This document shows, piece by piece, positions 6,781 through 16,561 of a stretch of DNA of 64,000 nt (the stretch's first letter is position 1; every line of letters begins with the position of its first letter). The DNA is from Phyllobacterium sp. 21LDTY02-6 (GTDB lineage: Bacteria; Pseudomonadota; Alphaproteobacteria; Rhizobiales; Rhizobiaceae). The translations under genes were made by a program, and so were the position numbers. The notes under the pieces are model-generated. The model saw nothing but the letters and a program-made list of their open reading frames with translations, was not told the origin of the DNA and ran no database searches. The DNA lies in assembly GCF_023554255.2 (NCBI RefSeq), contig NZ_JAMJWD020000001.1, forward strand, positions 1,084,755-1,148,754, written 5' to 3'.

Positions 6781-8100
6781 GTGTTGAGTTTGCTGAAAGC
6801 CAAAGCTTTTCGAATAGCAGGGGTGGTGGCAATGGGCGCCCTTATGGCTGCCTGCGCTTCGCCGAAGCCGAAATCCGCCAGGAAATCCCACGGCAAGGAA
6901 TATTTCGCCGAATCGAAATATGGCGTGAAGGCCAGTCCCAGAATCGTGGGCGAGGGGCGGAAAATCCCGCGTGGCGGCGGCCGCTATCAGGTCGGCAAGC
7001 CCTATCAGGTGGCGGGCAGGTGGTATTATCCCAAGGAAGAGCCGGGCTATGTGCGCAAGGGCAAGGCGTCCTGGTATGGCGCGGCCTTCCACGGCCGGCT
7101 GACGGCCAATGGCGAGGTCTACGATACCAATCATCTGACGGCGGCGCATCCGACCATGCCGCTGCCGAGCTATGCGCGCGTCACCAACATGGCGAATGGC
7201 AGTTCGGTCGTCGTGCGGGTCAATGATCGCGGGCCCTATCATGGCAATCGGGTGATCGACCTCTCGCAGCGGGCGGCGTCGATGCTGGACTACCAGCATA
7301 CGGGCACCGCCGATGTGAAAGTCGAATATGTGGGGCGTGCGCCGCTGGACGGCGCGGATGAAAGCTTCCTCATGGCTTCCTATCGCGGCCCCGGCGCCGG
7401 CGATCCCTATGGCCAGCCGGCATCGGGAGTCATGATCGCCATGAACGGCGCTACGCCGACGAGCAAGGCGGCGGTTGCCATTCCCGGAATGGCGCCGCAG
7501 CCCGCAGCGGGCGTGCAGGTCGCCAGCCTCGACGCGGCGGCGCCTTCGCTGGATTACCAGGCAAGCAGTCTTGCAGGCACGGCGCAGTCGCAGCCGGCGG
7601 TCGACAGCAGCGGTCTCAATTTCACCGACGCCGATCCGGTCCTGCCGCTGATCGGCCCCTTTGTTGCCGACAAGCCGGCGATCATGATCGGTACATACAA
7701 GGAGCAGCGCCGCGCTTCGGCTCTGGTCAGTTCCTATGCGGACGAGCGGATTGCCGCCGCCAATTCGGCCAGCGCCGCGCTCGAAGCTGCCATAGACCCC
7801 GCCATCGACCCCGCTGTCGAATCCGCTACCTGGAAGCGCCTTGCGCGCCTGTCGAACCTGCCGGCGCCGGAAGGCGAATATGTGGATCTCGGCCTGTTCG
7901 AGGATCGGGCCGAGGCGCTTCGATTGTCGAAACTGTTGCAGGGTCTTGGCAATGTCAGCCTGTCGGAGGTGGCAAGCCCGCAAGGCATGCGGACCGCGCT
8001 CGTGGCCAGGGCCAGGGATGCGGCCGGCAATGATGCCTTGCTCCGTGCTGCCTGGAACGCCGGTGCGGAAGATGCCTTTGTCGTGCGCGATGACAGGTGA
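6781..8100 (+). CDS. rlpA: RlpA-like lytic transglycosylase, lipoprotein with SPOR-like tail
   Basis: About 439 aa. A hydrophobic signal (FRIAGVVAMGALMAAC) ends in a lipobox-like MAAC, suggesting an outer-membrane lipoprotein. A double-psi beta-barrel (RlpA) domain spans roughly residues 95-185: KASWYGAAFHGRLTANGEVY, then YARVTNMANGSSVVVRVNDR and GPY. After a long Ala/Pro-rich linker with IDPAIDPAV repeats, the last 80 residues (EGEYVDLGLFEDRAEALR onward) resemble a divergent SPOR peptidoglycan-binding domain. RlpA cleaves naked glycan strands at septa. Start is uncertain: GTG 6781 is chosen because it begins the signal peptide; GTG 6763 is possible. It overlaps the next gene by 11 nt. Confidence 0.85.
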   Translation: MLSLLKAKAFRIAGVVAMGALMAACASPKPKSARKSHGKEYFAESKYGVKASPRIVGEGRKIPRGGGRYQVGKPYQVAGRWYYPKEEPGYVRKGKASWYGAAFHGRLTANGEVYDTNHLTAAHPTMPLPSYARVTNMANGSSVVVRVNDRGPYHGNRVIDLSQRAASMLDYQHTGTADVKVEYVGRAPLDGADESFLMASYRGPGAGDPYGQPASGVMIAMNGATPTSKAAVAIPGMAPQPAAGVQVASLDAAAPSLDYQASSLAGTAQSQPAVDSSGLNFTDADPVLPLIGPFVADKPAIMIGTYKEQRRASALVSSYADERIAAANSASAALEAAIDPAIDPAVESATWKRLARLSNLPAPEGEYVDLGLFEDRAEALRLSKLLQGLGNVSLSEVASPQGMRTALVARARDAAGNDALLRAAWNAGAEDAFVVRDDR

Positions 8101-9292
8101 AGAGGGCAGGACCCGTCCGTTCGCGCATCGCCTGCTGCCGCTGCTGTTCGTCGGGCTCTCTCTGGTTTCACAAGCCTATGCGCAAACGCAGGATACTCTG
8201 TTCGAGAGCAAGGCCAAGCACGCCTTGATGATCGAGGACCGGACGGGGACGGTTCTCTACTCCAAGACACCCGATGCGCTCATCGAGCCGGCCGCGCTCG
8301 CCAAGCTCATGACCATGGAAGTCGTGTTCCATGAATTGAAGCAGGGCCGGATCCAGCCATCGACGCAATATCCGGTTTCCGAGAATGCCTGGCGGACCGG
8401 CGGCGCCCCGTCGGGCGGCTCCACCATGTTCGCCAAGCTGAAATCCTCGGTCGCCGTCGGCGACCTCATTCAGGGCGTCATCGTGCAATCGGCCAATGAT
8501 GGCTGCATCGTCCTTGCCGAGGGAATCGCCGGCTCGGAGGCCAAGTTCGCCGAATTGATGAATGCAAGAGCGAAGGAGATCGGCCTCCAGCACTCGAATT
8601 TCGTCAATTCCACCGGCCTGCCCGATCCTGCGCAGCGGGTTTCGCTCACCGATCTCGTGACGCTGGCGCGGCATATAAGGCGGGAATATCCCGATCAATA
8701 CCGCCTTTATGCGCAGGAAAGCTTCACCTGGAACAATATTTTCCAGCGCAACCGCAATCCGCTTCTCAGGCTGAGCATCGGCGCGGACGGTATGGGCACC
8801 GGCTATACGGAACAGTCCGGCTACGGGATCGTCGGCATGACCGAACATGAAGGTCGGCGCTATGTGGCGGCCCTCAGCGGGCTGGCGAGCGACAAAGAGC
8901 GGGCGGACGAGGCGCGGCGCATCTTCGAGTGGGCCTATGGCGCCTTCGACGAACTCGATATTTTCGCCAAGGACGAAACCGTCGGCGAAGCCAGCGTCTA
9001 TGGCGGCGTGGTCTCGAGCGTGCCGCTGAAGGCGCATGACAAGGTGAGCCTGCTCGTGCCGGTGGCCAGGCGCGACCGCCTCAAGGCCCATATCGTCTAT
9101 AACGGGCCCTTGATCGCGCCGCTCGCCGCAGACCAGCCGGTCGGTACGCTGAAAATCTGGATGGGCGAGGCCCTTGTGCAGGAAACGCCGGTCTATACCG
9201 CGCAGCCGGTGGAATCGGCGGGGCTGAAAAAGAAGGCGCTCGATGCTGTCGTCGAGCTGACGACCGGCTGGATGCGCCGGCTGCGATTCTGA
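8090..9292 (+). CDS. D-alanyl-D-alanine carboxypeptidase homologue (DacF family) lacking catalytic Ser and KTG Lys
   Basis: 400 aa with a signal peptide (LLPLLFVGLSLVSQAYAQ). Fold and order match peptidase S11 penicillin-binding proteins, and the conserved WRTGGAPSGGSTMF segment and C-terminal PBP5 domain are present. The motif that should be SxxK reads A69-L-A-K72 (codon GCG at 8294-8296), SxN is intact as S134-A-N136, and the KTG motif reads G236-T-G238. Without the serine nucleophile it cannot acylate a substrate, so it is predicted to be a pseudo-enzyme or peptidoglycan-binding protein. Several relatives in this order, as I recall, also vary at KTG but keep the serine. It overlaps rlpA by 11 nt and is followed by tmk. 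Confidence 0.85.
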   Translation: MTGEEGRTRPFAHRLLPLLFVGLSLVSQAYAQTQDTLFESKAKHALMIEDRTGTVLYSKTPDALIEPAALAKLMTMEVVFHELKQGRIQPSTQYPVSENAWRTGGAPSGGSTMFAKLKSSVAVGDLIQGVIVQSANDGCIVLAEGIAGSEAKFAELMNARAKEIGLQHSNFVNSTGLPDPAQRVSLTDLVTLARHIRREYPDQYRLYAQESFTWNNIFQRNRNPLLRLSIGADGMGTGYTEQSGYGIVGMTEHEGRRYVAALSGLASDKERADEARRIFEWAYGAFDELDIFAKDETVGEASVYGGVVSSVPLKAHDKVSLLVPVARRDRLKAHIVYNGPLIAPLAADQPVGTLKIWMGEALVQETPVYTAQPVESAGLKKKALDAVVELTTGWMRRLRF

Positions 9293-9352
9293 TCCGTGCC
9301 GATGTGCATTTGCCTCGACCTTTGCCCTCGCTGAGGCTAAACATGCCACTCA

Positions 9353-10054
9353 ATGACGATAGACGATTACCGGAAGAAGGCAGGCGTGCGCGGTTTGTTC
9401 ATAACCTTCGAGGGCGGCGAGGGCGCGGGTAAATCCACCCAGATCGGCCTGCTTGCCACGCATCTGCGCGAGCGGGGGCGGACAGTCGTGGTCACCCGCG
9501 AACCCGGCGGCACGCCCGGGGCGGAGGCGGCGCGCCATGTCATTCTGAGCGGCGCGGTCGAATCGTTCGGTCCGGCGATGGAGGCGTTGCTGTTCGCCGC
9601 CGCCCGCAACGATCACGTCGAACAGGTCATTCGTCCCGCGCTGGCAGCCGGCAAGGTCGTCCTCTGCGATCGCTACATAGATTCCAGCCGGGTCTACCAG
9701 GGCGTTACCGGCAACCTCGATCCGAGGCTGATGCGCGCAGTGGAAAACGCCGCGATCAACGGGCTTATGCCGGACCTCACGGTCATACTGGACCTTCCCG
9801 CCGAAGCCGGATTGCAACGCGCCAACAAAAGACGCGGGGAGGGCGCCGCCGATCGATTCGAGAAGGAAACGCTGGACCTGCATGTCAGGCGCAGGGAGGC
9901 CTATCTCGATATCGCCAGGATGGAGCCCGGGCGCTGCAAGGTGGTGCCGGCCGACCGTCCCGTGGATGAGATCGCGAGCGAGATCGCCGCGCTGGTGGAC
10001 GGGCTCGAGCAGGCGGCCGGCGGCCCGGCGGTCAACAAGGAGGTGGCGCTATGA
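9353..10054 (+). CDS. tmk: Thymidylate kinase
   Basis: 233 aa; phosphorylates dTMP to dTDP in the cytoplasm. The P-loop is GGEGAGKST (near residue 21), the DR(Y) motif is [14 protein letters not shown], and the LID segment is [14 protein letters not shown]. The N-terminus carries about 10 extra residues before the usual [13 protein letters not shown] at the valine before RGLF is an alternative start. The holB start overlaps its stop by 4 nt, the standard tmk-holB coupling. Confidence 0.95.
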   Translation: MTIDDYRKKAGVRGLFITFEGGEGAGKSTQIGLLATHLRERGRTVVVTREPGGTPGAEAARHVILSGAVESFGPAMEALLFAAARNDHVEQVIRPALAAGKVVLCDRYIDSSRVYQGVTGNLDPRLMRAVENAAINGLMPDLTVILDLPAEAGLQRANKRRGEGAADRFEKETLDLHVRRREAYLDIARMEPGRCKVVPADRPVDEIASEIAALVDGLEQAAGGPAVNKEVAL

Positions 10055-11100
10055 GCGAAGTCGAGCTCGAGGTTCCGCTGAACCATGATTCCATTGATGG
10101 CATCGTTGCGCCCTCCGCCAATCCGGCGCTTGTCGGCCATGCGGGCGCGGCATCCTTCCTGGCAAGATCGTACCAGAGCGGCCAGCTGCATCACGCGCTG
10201 CTGCTCGAAGGGCCCCAGGGCATCGGCAAGGCGACGCTCGCCTTCCACCTTGCCGGCCATATGTTGAAACACGCGCGCGCCGGCGAGGCGCCGCTGGTGC
10301 TGGCGCAGCCGGATTTCAGCGTTGCGCCCTATCGGCAGATCGCCACCGGCACGCATCCCTCGGTGCTGCACATCACGCGGCCGGTCGACGCGAAGACCGG
10401 CAAGTTCAAGACCGCCATCACCATAGACGAAGTTCGCCGCGTCACGCATTTCCTCAACCGCACGGCGCATGACGGCGCGTGGCGGATCGTCATCGTCGAT
10501 CCGGCTGACGACATGAATCGCAATGCTGCCAATGCCTTGTTGAAGACGCTTGAGGAACCACCTAAGAAAACCCTGTTCATTCTGGTGTCGCATTCCTCCG
10601 GCCGGCTATTGCCGACGATCCGCTCGCGCTGCCAGTCGGTGCGCCTCGATCCATTGTCGCAGCAGGAGCTTCCGGCAGCGCTTGCGGCCATCAGCCTCGA
10701 CGTCGACGCCGCGCAGATGGATGGGCTTGTGGCGCAGGCCAATGGCAGCGTCAGGAAAGCCGCCTTGCTGCTGGCATTCGGCGGGCTGGAAATCGCGCGG
10801 GCAACCGAGGAGATCATCGGTTCGGGCCGGTTCGACGTGCCGAAGGCGCAGGCGCTGGCCGGTGTCCTGTCCGGGCGCGATTCGGAGATCCAGTACGAAC
10901 TCTTCCTCGAAGACATTTTCGCCCGCCTGAGCAACAGGGCGCGCCTTGCGGCGGAGCAGGGCGACCTTGCGCAGGCCAATCGCTGGTCGCAGCTGTGGCA
11001 GGAAATGCAGGCAGAGGCCGACGAGGCCGCGGCCTTCAACCTTGACCGCAAGCAGACAGTGCTCATATTTCTGGAGCGAATGCACGGCGCGCAGTCATAG
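10051..11100 (+). CDS. holB: DNA polymerase III subunit delta'
   Basis: 349 aa clamp-loader subunit. AAA+ features are the P-loop-like GPQGIGKAT (residues 54-62), the Walker B region [13 protein letters not shown], the pattern [11 protein letters not shown] and the sensor [11 protein letters not shown]. The zinc-binding cysteine cluster of enterobacterial delta' is not visible. The ATGA overlap with tmk supports coupled translation. About 100 nt separate it from metG. Confidence 0.93.
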   Translation: MSEVELEVPLNHDSIDGIVAPSANPALVGHAGAASFLARSYQSGQLHHALLLEGPQGIGKATLAFHLAGHMLKHARAGEAPLVLAQPDFSVAPYRQIATGTHPSVLHITRPVDAKTGKFKTAITIDEVRRVTHFLNRTAHDGAWRIVIVDPADDMNRNAANALLKTLEEPPKKTLFILVSHSSGRLLPTIRSRCQSVRLDPLSQQELPAALAAISLDVDAAQMDGLVAQANGSVRKAALLLAFGGLEIARATEEIIGSGRFDVPKAQALAGVLSGRDSEIQYELFLEDIFARLSNRARLAAEQGDLAQANRWSQLWQEMQAEADEAAAFNLDRKQTVLIFLERMHGAQS

Positions 11101-11199
11101 CCCTTCCATGGACCGCGCCGCTATGGCATTCCCACCCAAGTTGGGTTATGTCAGCCTGACCATTTCCCCGATTGTCCAACAAAGACGAAATCACACACG

Positions 11200-12747
11200 A
11201 TGAGCCGCGAAACATTCTACACCTCGACTGCGATCGCCTATCCCAATGGCAGCCCCCATATCGGCCATGCCTATGAGGTCATAGCGACGGACGCCATTGC
11301 CCGCTTCAACCGGCACGATGGCAAGGATGTGATGTTTCTGAGCGGCACCGACGAACACGGCATCAAGATGCTGCAGACGGCGCGCAAGGAGGGTATTCCG
11401 GTTCGCGAGCTTGCAGATCGAAACGCCAAGCTTTTCCGTGAGATGGGCACGCTTCTGAATGCGTCCTTCGACGATTACATCCGCACCACCGAAGAGCGTC
11501 ACTACAAGGCGTGCCAGGCGATCTGGAAGCGGATGGAAGCCGCCGGCGACATCTACAAGGATTCCTATGCCGGATGGTACTCCGTCCGCGACGAAGCCTA
11601 TTTCCAGGAGGATGAGACGGAGCTGCGCGACGGCGTTCGCTATGCCCCGACCGGTGCTCCGGTGGAATGGCTCGAGGAAGAAAGCTATTTCTTCCGGCTG
11701 TCGGCCTATCAGGACCGCCTGCTTGCGCTCTATGAAGGCAATCCGGAGTTCATCGGCCCTGACGAGCGGCGCAATGAAATCGTTTCCTTCGTCAAATCCG
11801 GCCTGAAGGACCTTTCGATATCGCGCACGACCTTCGACTGGGGCGTGCCGGTGCCGGGCGACGAAAAGCACGTCATGTATGTGTGGGTCGATGCGCTGAC
11901 CAATTATCTGACTGGCATCGGCTATCCGGACGAAAGCGCGGAACGCTGGCGCTTCTGGCCGTGCGACGTTCACGTCATTGGCAAGGACATCATCCGTTTC
12001 CATGCGGTGTACTGGCCGGCTTTCCTGCTTTCGGCCAGGATCGAGCTGCCGAAGCGCATTTTCGGCCATGGCTTCGTGTTCAACCGCGGCGAGAAAATGT
12101 CGAAATCGGTCGGCAATGTCATCGATCCGGCGGCCCTGGTGGAACATTACGGCCTCGACCAGCTGCGCTATTTCCTGCTGCGCGAAATTCCGTTCGGCCA
12201 GGACGGCAATTACAGCCATGAGGCTATCGTCAATCGCACCAATGCCGATCTGGCCAATGATCTCGGCAATCTGGCGCAGCGCTCGCTGTCGATGATCGCC
12301 AAGAACTGCGAGGCGAAGGTGCCGCAGCGCGGCGAGCTGACAGCGGCCGACCAGGCTATCCTCGGACAGGCCGTGGCGGCGCTCGATACGGCGCGCAAGG
12401 CGGTGGCGACACAGGCATTGCACCAGGCGCTGGCGGCGATCTTCGCGGTCGTGGCGGAAGCCAATCGCTATTTCGCCGCGCAGGAACCCTGGGCGCTCAA
12501 GAAGACCGATCCGGCGCGCATGGAGACCGTGCTTTATGTGACGGCCGAGGTCATCCGCCGCGTCGCGATCATGAGCCAGCCCTTCATCCCGGGTTCCGCG
12601 GCCAAGCTGCTGGACATCCTCGCCGTTGCGCCGGACAAGCGCAATTTCTCGGATATTGGAGACGCGGGTGCGCTCGTCGTGGGGACGGACCTGCCGCCAC
12701 CCCAGCCGGTTTTCCCGCGCTACGTAGAGGCCGATAAGTCGAATTGA
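11200..12747 (+). CDS. metG: Methionyl-tRNA synthetase
   Basis: 515 aa class I synthetase. The HIGH motif is [12 protein letters not shown] (residues 15-26) and the KMSKS motif is at residues 299-303. The length shows that the C-terminal dimerisation/tRNA-binding domain of the long form is absent, as is usual in this order. TatD follows 2 nt after the stop, and the run tmk-holB-metG-tatD-MBL is a conserved housekeeping order. Confidence 0.97.
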   Translation: MSRETFYTSTAIAYPNGSPHIGHAYEVIATDAIARFNRHDGKDVMFLSGTDEHGIKMLQTARKEGIPVRELADRNAKLFREMGTLLNASFDDYIRTTEERHYKACQAIWKRMEAAGDIYKDSYAGWYSVRDEAYFQEDETELRDGVRYAPTGAPVEWLEEESYFFRLSAYQDRLLALYEGNPEFIGPDERRNEIVSFVKSGLKDLSISRTTFDWGVPVPGDEKHVMYVWVDALTNYLTGIGYPDESAERWRFWPCDVHVIGKDIIRFHAVYWPAFLLSARIELPKRIFGHGFVFNRGEKMSKSVGNVIDPAALVEHYGLDQLRYFLLREIPFGQDGNYSHEAIVNRTNADLANDLGNLAQRSLSMIAKNCEAKVPQRGELTAADQAILGQAVAALDTARKAVATQALHQALAAIFAVVAEANRYFAAQEPWALKKTDPARMETVLYVTAEVIRRVAIMSQPFIPGSAAKLLDILAVAPDKRNFSDIGDAGALVVGTDLPPPQPVFPRYVEADKSN

Positions 12748-12749
12748 CC

Positions 12750-13538
12750 ATGCTAGTCGACAGTCACTGCCATCTGGATTTCGCCGACTTCGCCGAGGAA
12801 CGCGATGCGATCGTGCAGCGCGCCCTGGACCAGGGCATCAAGCGCCTCGTCACGATTTCGACGCGGGTCCGGCGGTTTGCATCGATCCTCGAGATCGCCG
12901 AAGCCTATGACAGCGTCTACGCATCGGTCGGAACGCATCCGAACAATGCGCATGAAGAGCTGGATGTCACGGCGGACGAACTCGTCCGGCTGGCTGAACA
13001 TCCGAAAGTCGTAGCCATAGGCGAGGCTGGTCTCGACTATCATTACGACTATGCGCCGCCCGCGGCGCAGGCCGAGGGGCTGCGAAACCATGTCGCCGCC
13101 GCGCGGCTGACGCAGCTTCCGCTCGTCATCCACGCCCGCAGCGCCGATGAGGACATGATTTCCATCCTGCGCGAAGAGATGGGGAAGGGGGCCTTCCCTT
13201 TCATCCTCCATTGCTTCTCGTCCGGTCCCGAACTGGCGCGTGTCGGCGTGGAGCTGGGCGGATATATCTCCTTCTCGGGAATATTGACGTTCAAGAACTC
13301 GGCCGAGATCCGCGACATCGCCCGCACGGTGCCGCGCGAGCGGCTGCTGGTAGAGACGGACGCGCCTTATCTGGCGCCCGCGCCGCATCGGGGCAAACGC
13401 AACGAGCCGAGTTTCGTCCGCCATACGGCAGCTGTCCTGGCCGAGACGATCGGCGTCAGCGACGAAGAGATCGCGCGGATAACCACCGACAATTTCTTCC
13501 GCCTGTTCACCAAGATGCCAAGGCCTGCCGATGCCTGA
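12750..13538 (+). CDS. TatD family metal-dependent hydrolase (deoxyribonuclease)
   Basis: 262 aa amidohydrolase-fold enzyme. Metal ligands are visible in DSHCHLDF at the N-terminus, in GEAGLDYHYD (Glu/His), in LVIHARSADED, FILHCFSSG and VETDAPYLAP. Family members are 3'-5' exonucleases acting on damaged or single-stranded DNA. The ATG at 12750 is preferred over the TTG at 12744 because it starts directly at LVDSHCH. It overlaps the next gene by 8 nt. Confidence 0.93.
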   Translation: MLVDSHCHLDFADFAEERDAIVQRALDQGIKRLVTISTRVRRFASILEIAEAYDSVYASVGTHPNNAHEELDVTADELVRLAEHPKVVAIGEAGLDYHYDYAPPAAQAEGLRNHVAAARLTQLPLVIHARSADEDMISILREEMGKGAFPFILHCFSSGPELARVGVELGGYISFSGILTFKNSAEIRDIARTVPRERLLVETDAPYLAPAPHRGKRNEPSFVRHTAAVLAETIGVSDEEIARITTDNFFRLFTKMPRPADA

Positions 13539-14340
13539 TCGCATGCGCTTCACCATTCTCGGCTGTGGATCGTCGCCCGGCGTTCCACGCCTGAATGGCG
13601 ATTGGGGCAATTGCGATCCGGCGGAGCCGAAGAACCGGCGCATGCGGGCTTCCATGCTTGTCGAAAGGATCGCAGCCGGCGGCGCGACCACCACCGTCAT
13701 CATCGATACCGGCCCGGATTTTCGCACGCAGATGATCAATTTCGGCCATGGACGGCTGGATGCGGTGGTCTATACGCACGCCCATGCCGACCATATACAC
13801 GGGCTTGACGACCTGCGCACCTTCGTCATCGATCGCCGCGACCTGATGGACATCTATGCGGACGCAACGACCCAGCGGCGGCTGGTCGAGGGCTTTGCCT
13901 ATTGTTTCAGGACGCCGGCCGGTTCCAGCTATCCGCCGATCCTTCGCCCGCACGAGATCGTCCACCACGAGGCCTTCGAAATTACCGGCCCCGGCGGGCC
14001 GATCCGCTTCCTGCCTTTGCCGCAGGTGCATGGCGATATCCTGTCGCTGGGGTTCAGGATCGGCGATGTGGCTTATTGTTCCGACGTCAGCGAGTTTCCC
14101 GACACGACGGTCAACCAGCTTGGCGATCTCGATGTCCTGATCATCGACGCGCTTCAATACCGTACGCATCCAAGCCATTTTTCCATCGATGAAACAATGA
14201 CATGGATCGAGAAGCTCAAGCCGCGTCGAGCCATCCTGACCCATATGCACATTCCCCTGGATTATGGAACTGTCATGCGCGACACGCCGGAGCATGTGGA
14301 GCCGGCCTTTGACGGGCTGGCATTCGAGGTCGAACTGTGA
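13531..14340 (+). CDS. MBL-fold metallo-hydrolase, PhnP-like
   Basis: 269 aa. The zinc-binding motif THAHADHIHG is intact, with further ligands in LPQVHGDI, YCSDVSEF and ILTHMHIPLD. The start FTILGCGSSPGVPRLNGDWG is typical of the PhnP/cyclic phosphodiesterase-like branch, which hydrolyses cyclic phosphodiesters. No phn genes are nearby; in this order it regularly follows tatD, suggesting a nucleotide-repair or housekeeping role. Overlaps tatD (8 nt) and ybaK (4 nt). Confidence 0.85.
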   Translation: MPDRMRFTILGCGSSPGVPRLNGDWGNCDPAEPKNRRMRASMLVERIAAGGATTTVIIDTGPDFRTQMINFGHGRLDAVVYTHAHADHIHGLDDLRTFVIDRRDLMDIYADATTQRRLVEGFAYCFRTPAGSSYPPILRPHEIVHHEAFEITGPGGPIRFLPLPQVHGDILSLGFRIGDVAYCSDVSEFPDTTVNQLGDLDVLIIDALQYRTHPSHFSIDETMTWIEKLKPRRAILTHMHIPLDYGTVMRDTPEHVEPAFDGLAFEVEL

Positions 14341-14807
14341 GCAAGAGCGTCGAGCGCGTACGGCAGGCTGCCCGGTCGGCAGGCCTCGACATAGAGATCC
14401 GCCAGATGCCGGACTCGACCCATACGGCCGAGGACGCCGCCATACAGTGCGGCGTGACGGTCGGCCAGATCGTCAAGTCGCTTGTGTTCCAGGGCAGCAC
14501 GAGCGGCAAACTCTACCTGTTCCTGATATCCGGTCCACGCAGGCTCGATCCGGCCAAAGCTGCGGCGCTGATCGGCGAGGAATTGCACAGGGCCGATCCG
14601 AAGTTCGTGCGCAAGCAGACGGGCTTCGCCATTGGCGGCGTTTCACCGCTGGGCCATCAGATCGAGATCGACGCTTATGCGGATGAGACATTGATGCAGT
14701 ATGACGTCGTCTGGGCGGCGGCAGGTGGCGTGAACTTCGTTTTTCCGTGCGAGCCTCGGGCTTTGGCGAAGGCGGCAAAGGCGCGTATCGCCGATATAAC
14801 CGGCTGA
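14337..14807 (+). CDS. YbaK/EbsC-family aminoacyl-tRNA deacylase
   Basis: 156 aa from a GTG start that overlaps the previous stop by 4 nt (GTGA). Family features are the segment GVTVGQIVKSLVFQG, the stretch RKQTGFAIGGVSPLGH and the closing VWAAAGGVNFVFPCEP. YbaK/ProX proteins hydrolyse mischarged tRNAs, typically Cys-tRNAPro or Ala-tRNAPro, in trans. Being last in the metG operon fits a translation-quality role. Confidence 0.88.
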   Translation: MSKSVERVRQAARSAGLDIEIRQMPDSTHTAEDAAIQCGVTVGQIVKSLVFQGSTSGKLYLFLISGPRRLDPAKAAALIGEELHRADPKFVRKQTGFAIGGVSPLGHQIEIDAYADETLMQYDVVWAAAGGVNFVFPCEPRALAKAAKARIADITG

Positions 14808-14977
14808 GTACGGCATTCGCGCCATGCCCGTTGGTTCCATAATCTGTCTTATGCGACTTTGATGCCCGACGGGGCACATTCTATTTTCAAGTGCGACTTG
14901 CATCTCCTCCGTGGAGCCCGAATCTCGATCTGCAACTGATACGGTGCACTCGCCTTTTGCCTGGTCAGACTGGCGTA

Positions 14978-15481
14978 TCAAGCCGACACGTCGAACGCAG
15001 GATGAAATGCAACGATGCCGCTGGGTATCTTGTCTTTGAACGCAAGCGTCAGAAAATATTCGGGCGGAACGTCCGGAAGTCGAAGCTCCGGCACTGCCTC
15101 AAAGCCGAAACGGCCGTAATATGCCGGATTGCCCAGCAGCACGATGCCCCCGGCGCCGCGCCCGCGCATATGATCCAGGCCGTCCCGGATCAATTCGGCC
15201 CCGACGGCACGTCCCTGGCAATCCGGCCGGACGGCGACGGGACCGAGCCCGTACCAGCCAAGGTCGGCACCATTGATCGTGACCGGCGAAAATGCGATCT
15301 GGCCGATGACCTGGTCGTCTTCGACGGCGACGCGCGACAGGCTCAATGCTCCGGCAGCGCGCAGAGCCCGGACGATTGCCGCCTCGGTGCCGCTGGCATA
15401 GGCGACTTCCCGAAAGGCATCGTCGATGAGCTGGCCGATCGCTCCGGCATCCGTGGCGGTCTCGCTGCGAATGATCATCAT
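14978..15481 (-). CDS. GNAT family N-acetyltransferase (YhbS-like)
   Basis: 167 aa from ATG at 15481 (a second ATG follows immediately). Acetyl-CoA-binding motif A is GLGPVAVRPDCQGRAVGAEL, preceded by VIGQIAFSPV and followed by VLLGNPAYYGRFGFE, the signature of the YhbS-like branch. The acceptor substrate is unknown. The open frame runs about 1 kb further upstream, but that part is antisense shadow of the lipid kinase gene. Confidence 0.85.
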   Translation of the reverse strand: MMIIRSETATDAGAIGQLIDDAFREVAYASGTEAAIVRALRAAGALSLSRVAVEDDQVIGQIAFSPVTINGADLGWYGLGPVAVRPDCQGRAVGAELIRDGLDHMRGRGAGGIVLLGNPAYYGRFGFEAVPELRLPDVPPEYFLTLAFKDKIPSGIVAFHPAFDVSA

Positions 15482-15583
15482 AACGTCCCAATGCTTCAAT
15501 ATATGGTGCTTGAATATATCGCACCAGCGGCACATATGCGGCTGACATTTCTTCATAGATCGTTGCCTTGTACGGAGTAAAGC

Positions 15584-16456
15584 GTGCCGAGAAAAACTGC
15601 CCTGGTTCTCATCAATCCCTATGCCAGACGGGGCAAGAACGGGCTGCAACAGGCCCGTACCCTGCTGGAGCAGATCGACATCGACGTATTGGAGGATTTT
15701 CCCGAGCGCGGCAAGACGCTGTCGGACACGATCCGGGCCAATGGCGGGAAGATCGATCTCGTGATCGTCGGCGGCGGCGACGGCAGCCTCAACGATGCCG
15801 CGCAGGGCCTGCTGGAGACGGGACTTCCGCTCGGCGTGCTGCCGCTCGGCACGGCAAATGATTTCGCCCGCACGATCGGCATACCGCTCGACCTGCCCTC
15901 CGCCGTCAAGACCATCGCCGCCGGCAAGACCACGCCCGTCGATCTCGGCATGGCCAATGACTTCCCGTTCTTCAACGTCGCCAGCATTGGCTTCAGCGCC
16001 GATCTCGCCATGGCGCTGACCGAGAAAGCCAAGAAATACTGGGGCAAGCTCGGCTACGCCATTGTTGCCGCCCGGCTTCTGGCAGCCTCGCGGCTGTTCA
16101 CGGCCACGCTGGAACATGACGGCACCAGCGAGGAATTGAGGACATTGCAGGTTTCCGTCGGCAATGGCCGCCATTATGGCGGCGGCATGACCGTGCATGA
16201 GGATGCGACCGCCACGGACGGGCTGCTCGACTTCTACAGTCTCGAAGTCGATCACTGGTGGCGCCTGCTGGGCCTGCTGCCGAGCCTGCGCAAGGGCACG
16301 CATGGGCAATGGGACGATGTGCGCGCCTTTTCGACCAAGGAACTCGTCATCCGGACCCGGCGCCCGCGGGCGGTCAATCTTGACGGCGAACTGAAGACGC
16401 ACACGCCCGTTCACTTCACCATCCGCGAAAAGGCGATCGACGTATTCGTGCCGTGA
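15584..16456 (+). CDS. Diacylglycerol/lipid kinase family protein (YegS-like)
   Basis: 290 aa from a GTG start. The DAGK catalytic motif is VIVGGGDGSLNDAAQGL and the nucleotide-binding loop is LPLGTANDFARTIGIP. The C-terminal half (LQVSVGNGRHYGGGM, AVNLDGE) matches YegS/BmrU-type lipid kinases that phosphorylate diacylglycerol, sphingosine or phosphatidylglycerol-type lipids at the inner membrane. Divergent from the acetyltransferase gene. Confidence 0.9.
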   Translation: MPRKTALVLINPYARRGKNGLQQARTLLEQIDIDVLEDFPERGKTLSDTIRANGGKIDLVIVGGGDGSLNDAAQGLLETGLPLGVLPLGTANDFARTIGIPLDLPSAVKTIAAGKTTPVDLGMANDFPFFNVASIGFSADLAMALTEKAKKYWGKLGYAIVAARLLAASRLFTATLEHDGTSEELRTLQVSVGNGRHYGGGMTVHEDATATDGLLDFYSLEVDHWWRLLGLLPSLRKGTHGQWDDVRAFSTKELVIRTRRPRAVNLDGELKTHTPVHFTIREKAIDVFVP

Positions 16457-16561
16457 ACCCGGAGCTCCCGGGAACACGATTTCTCCCTTCATGCCGCTTC
16501 CGGTCGCGGCTCGTCCCGGCTAAAACCGTATGAGCCTCCCCGAATCCATCTGGAGAATTCG

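Noticed and set aside
14978-16492. 504-codon open frame on the minus strand
   Set aside because: Only codons from 15481 downward form a GNAT acetyltransferase; the rest is antisense to the lipid kinase gene.
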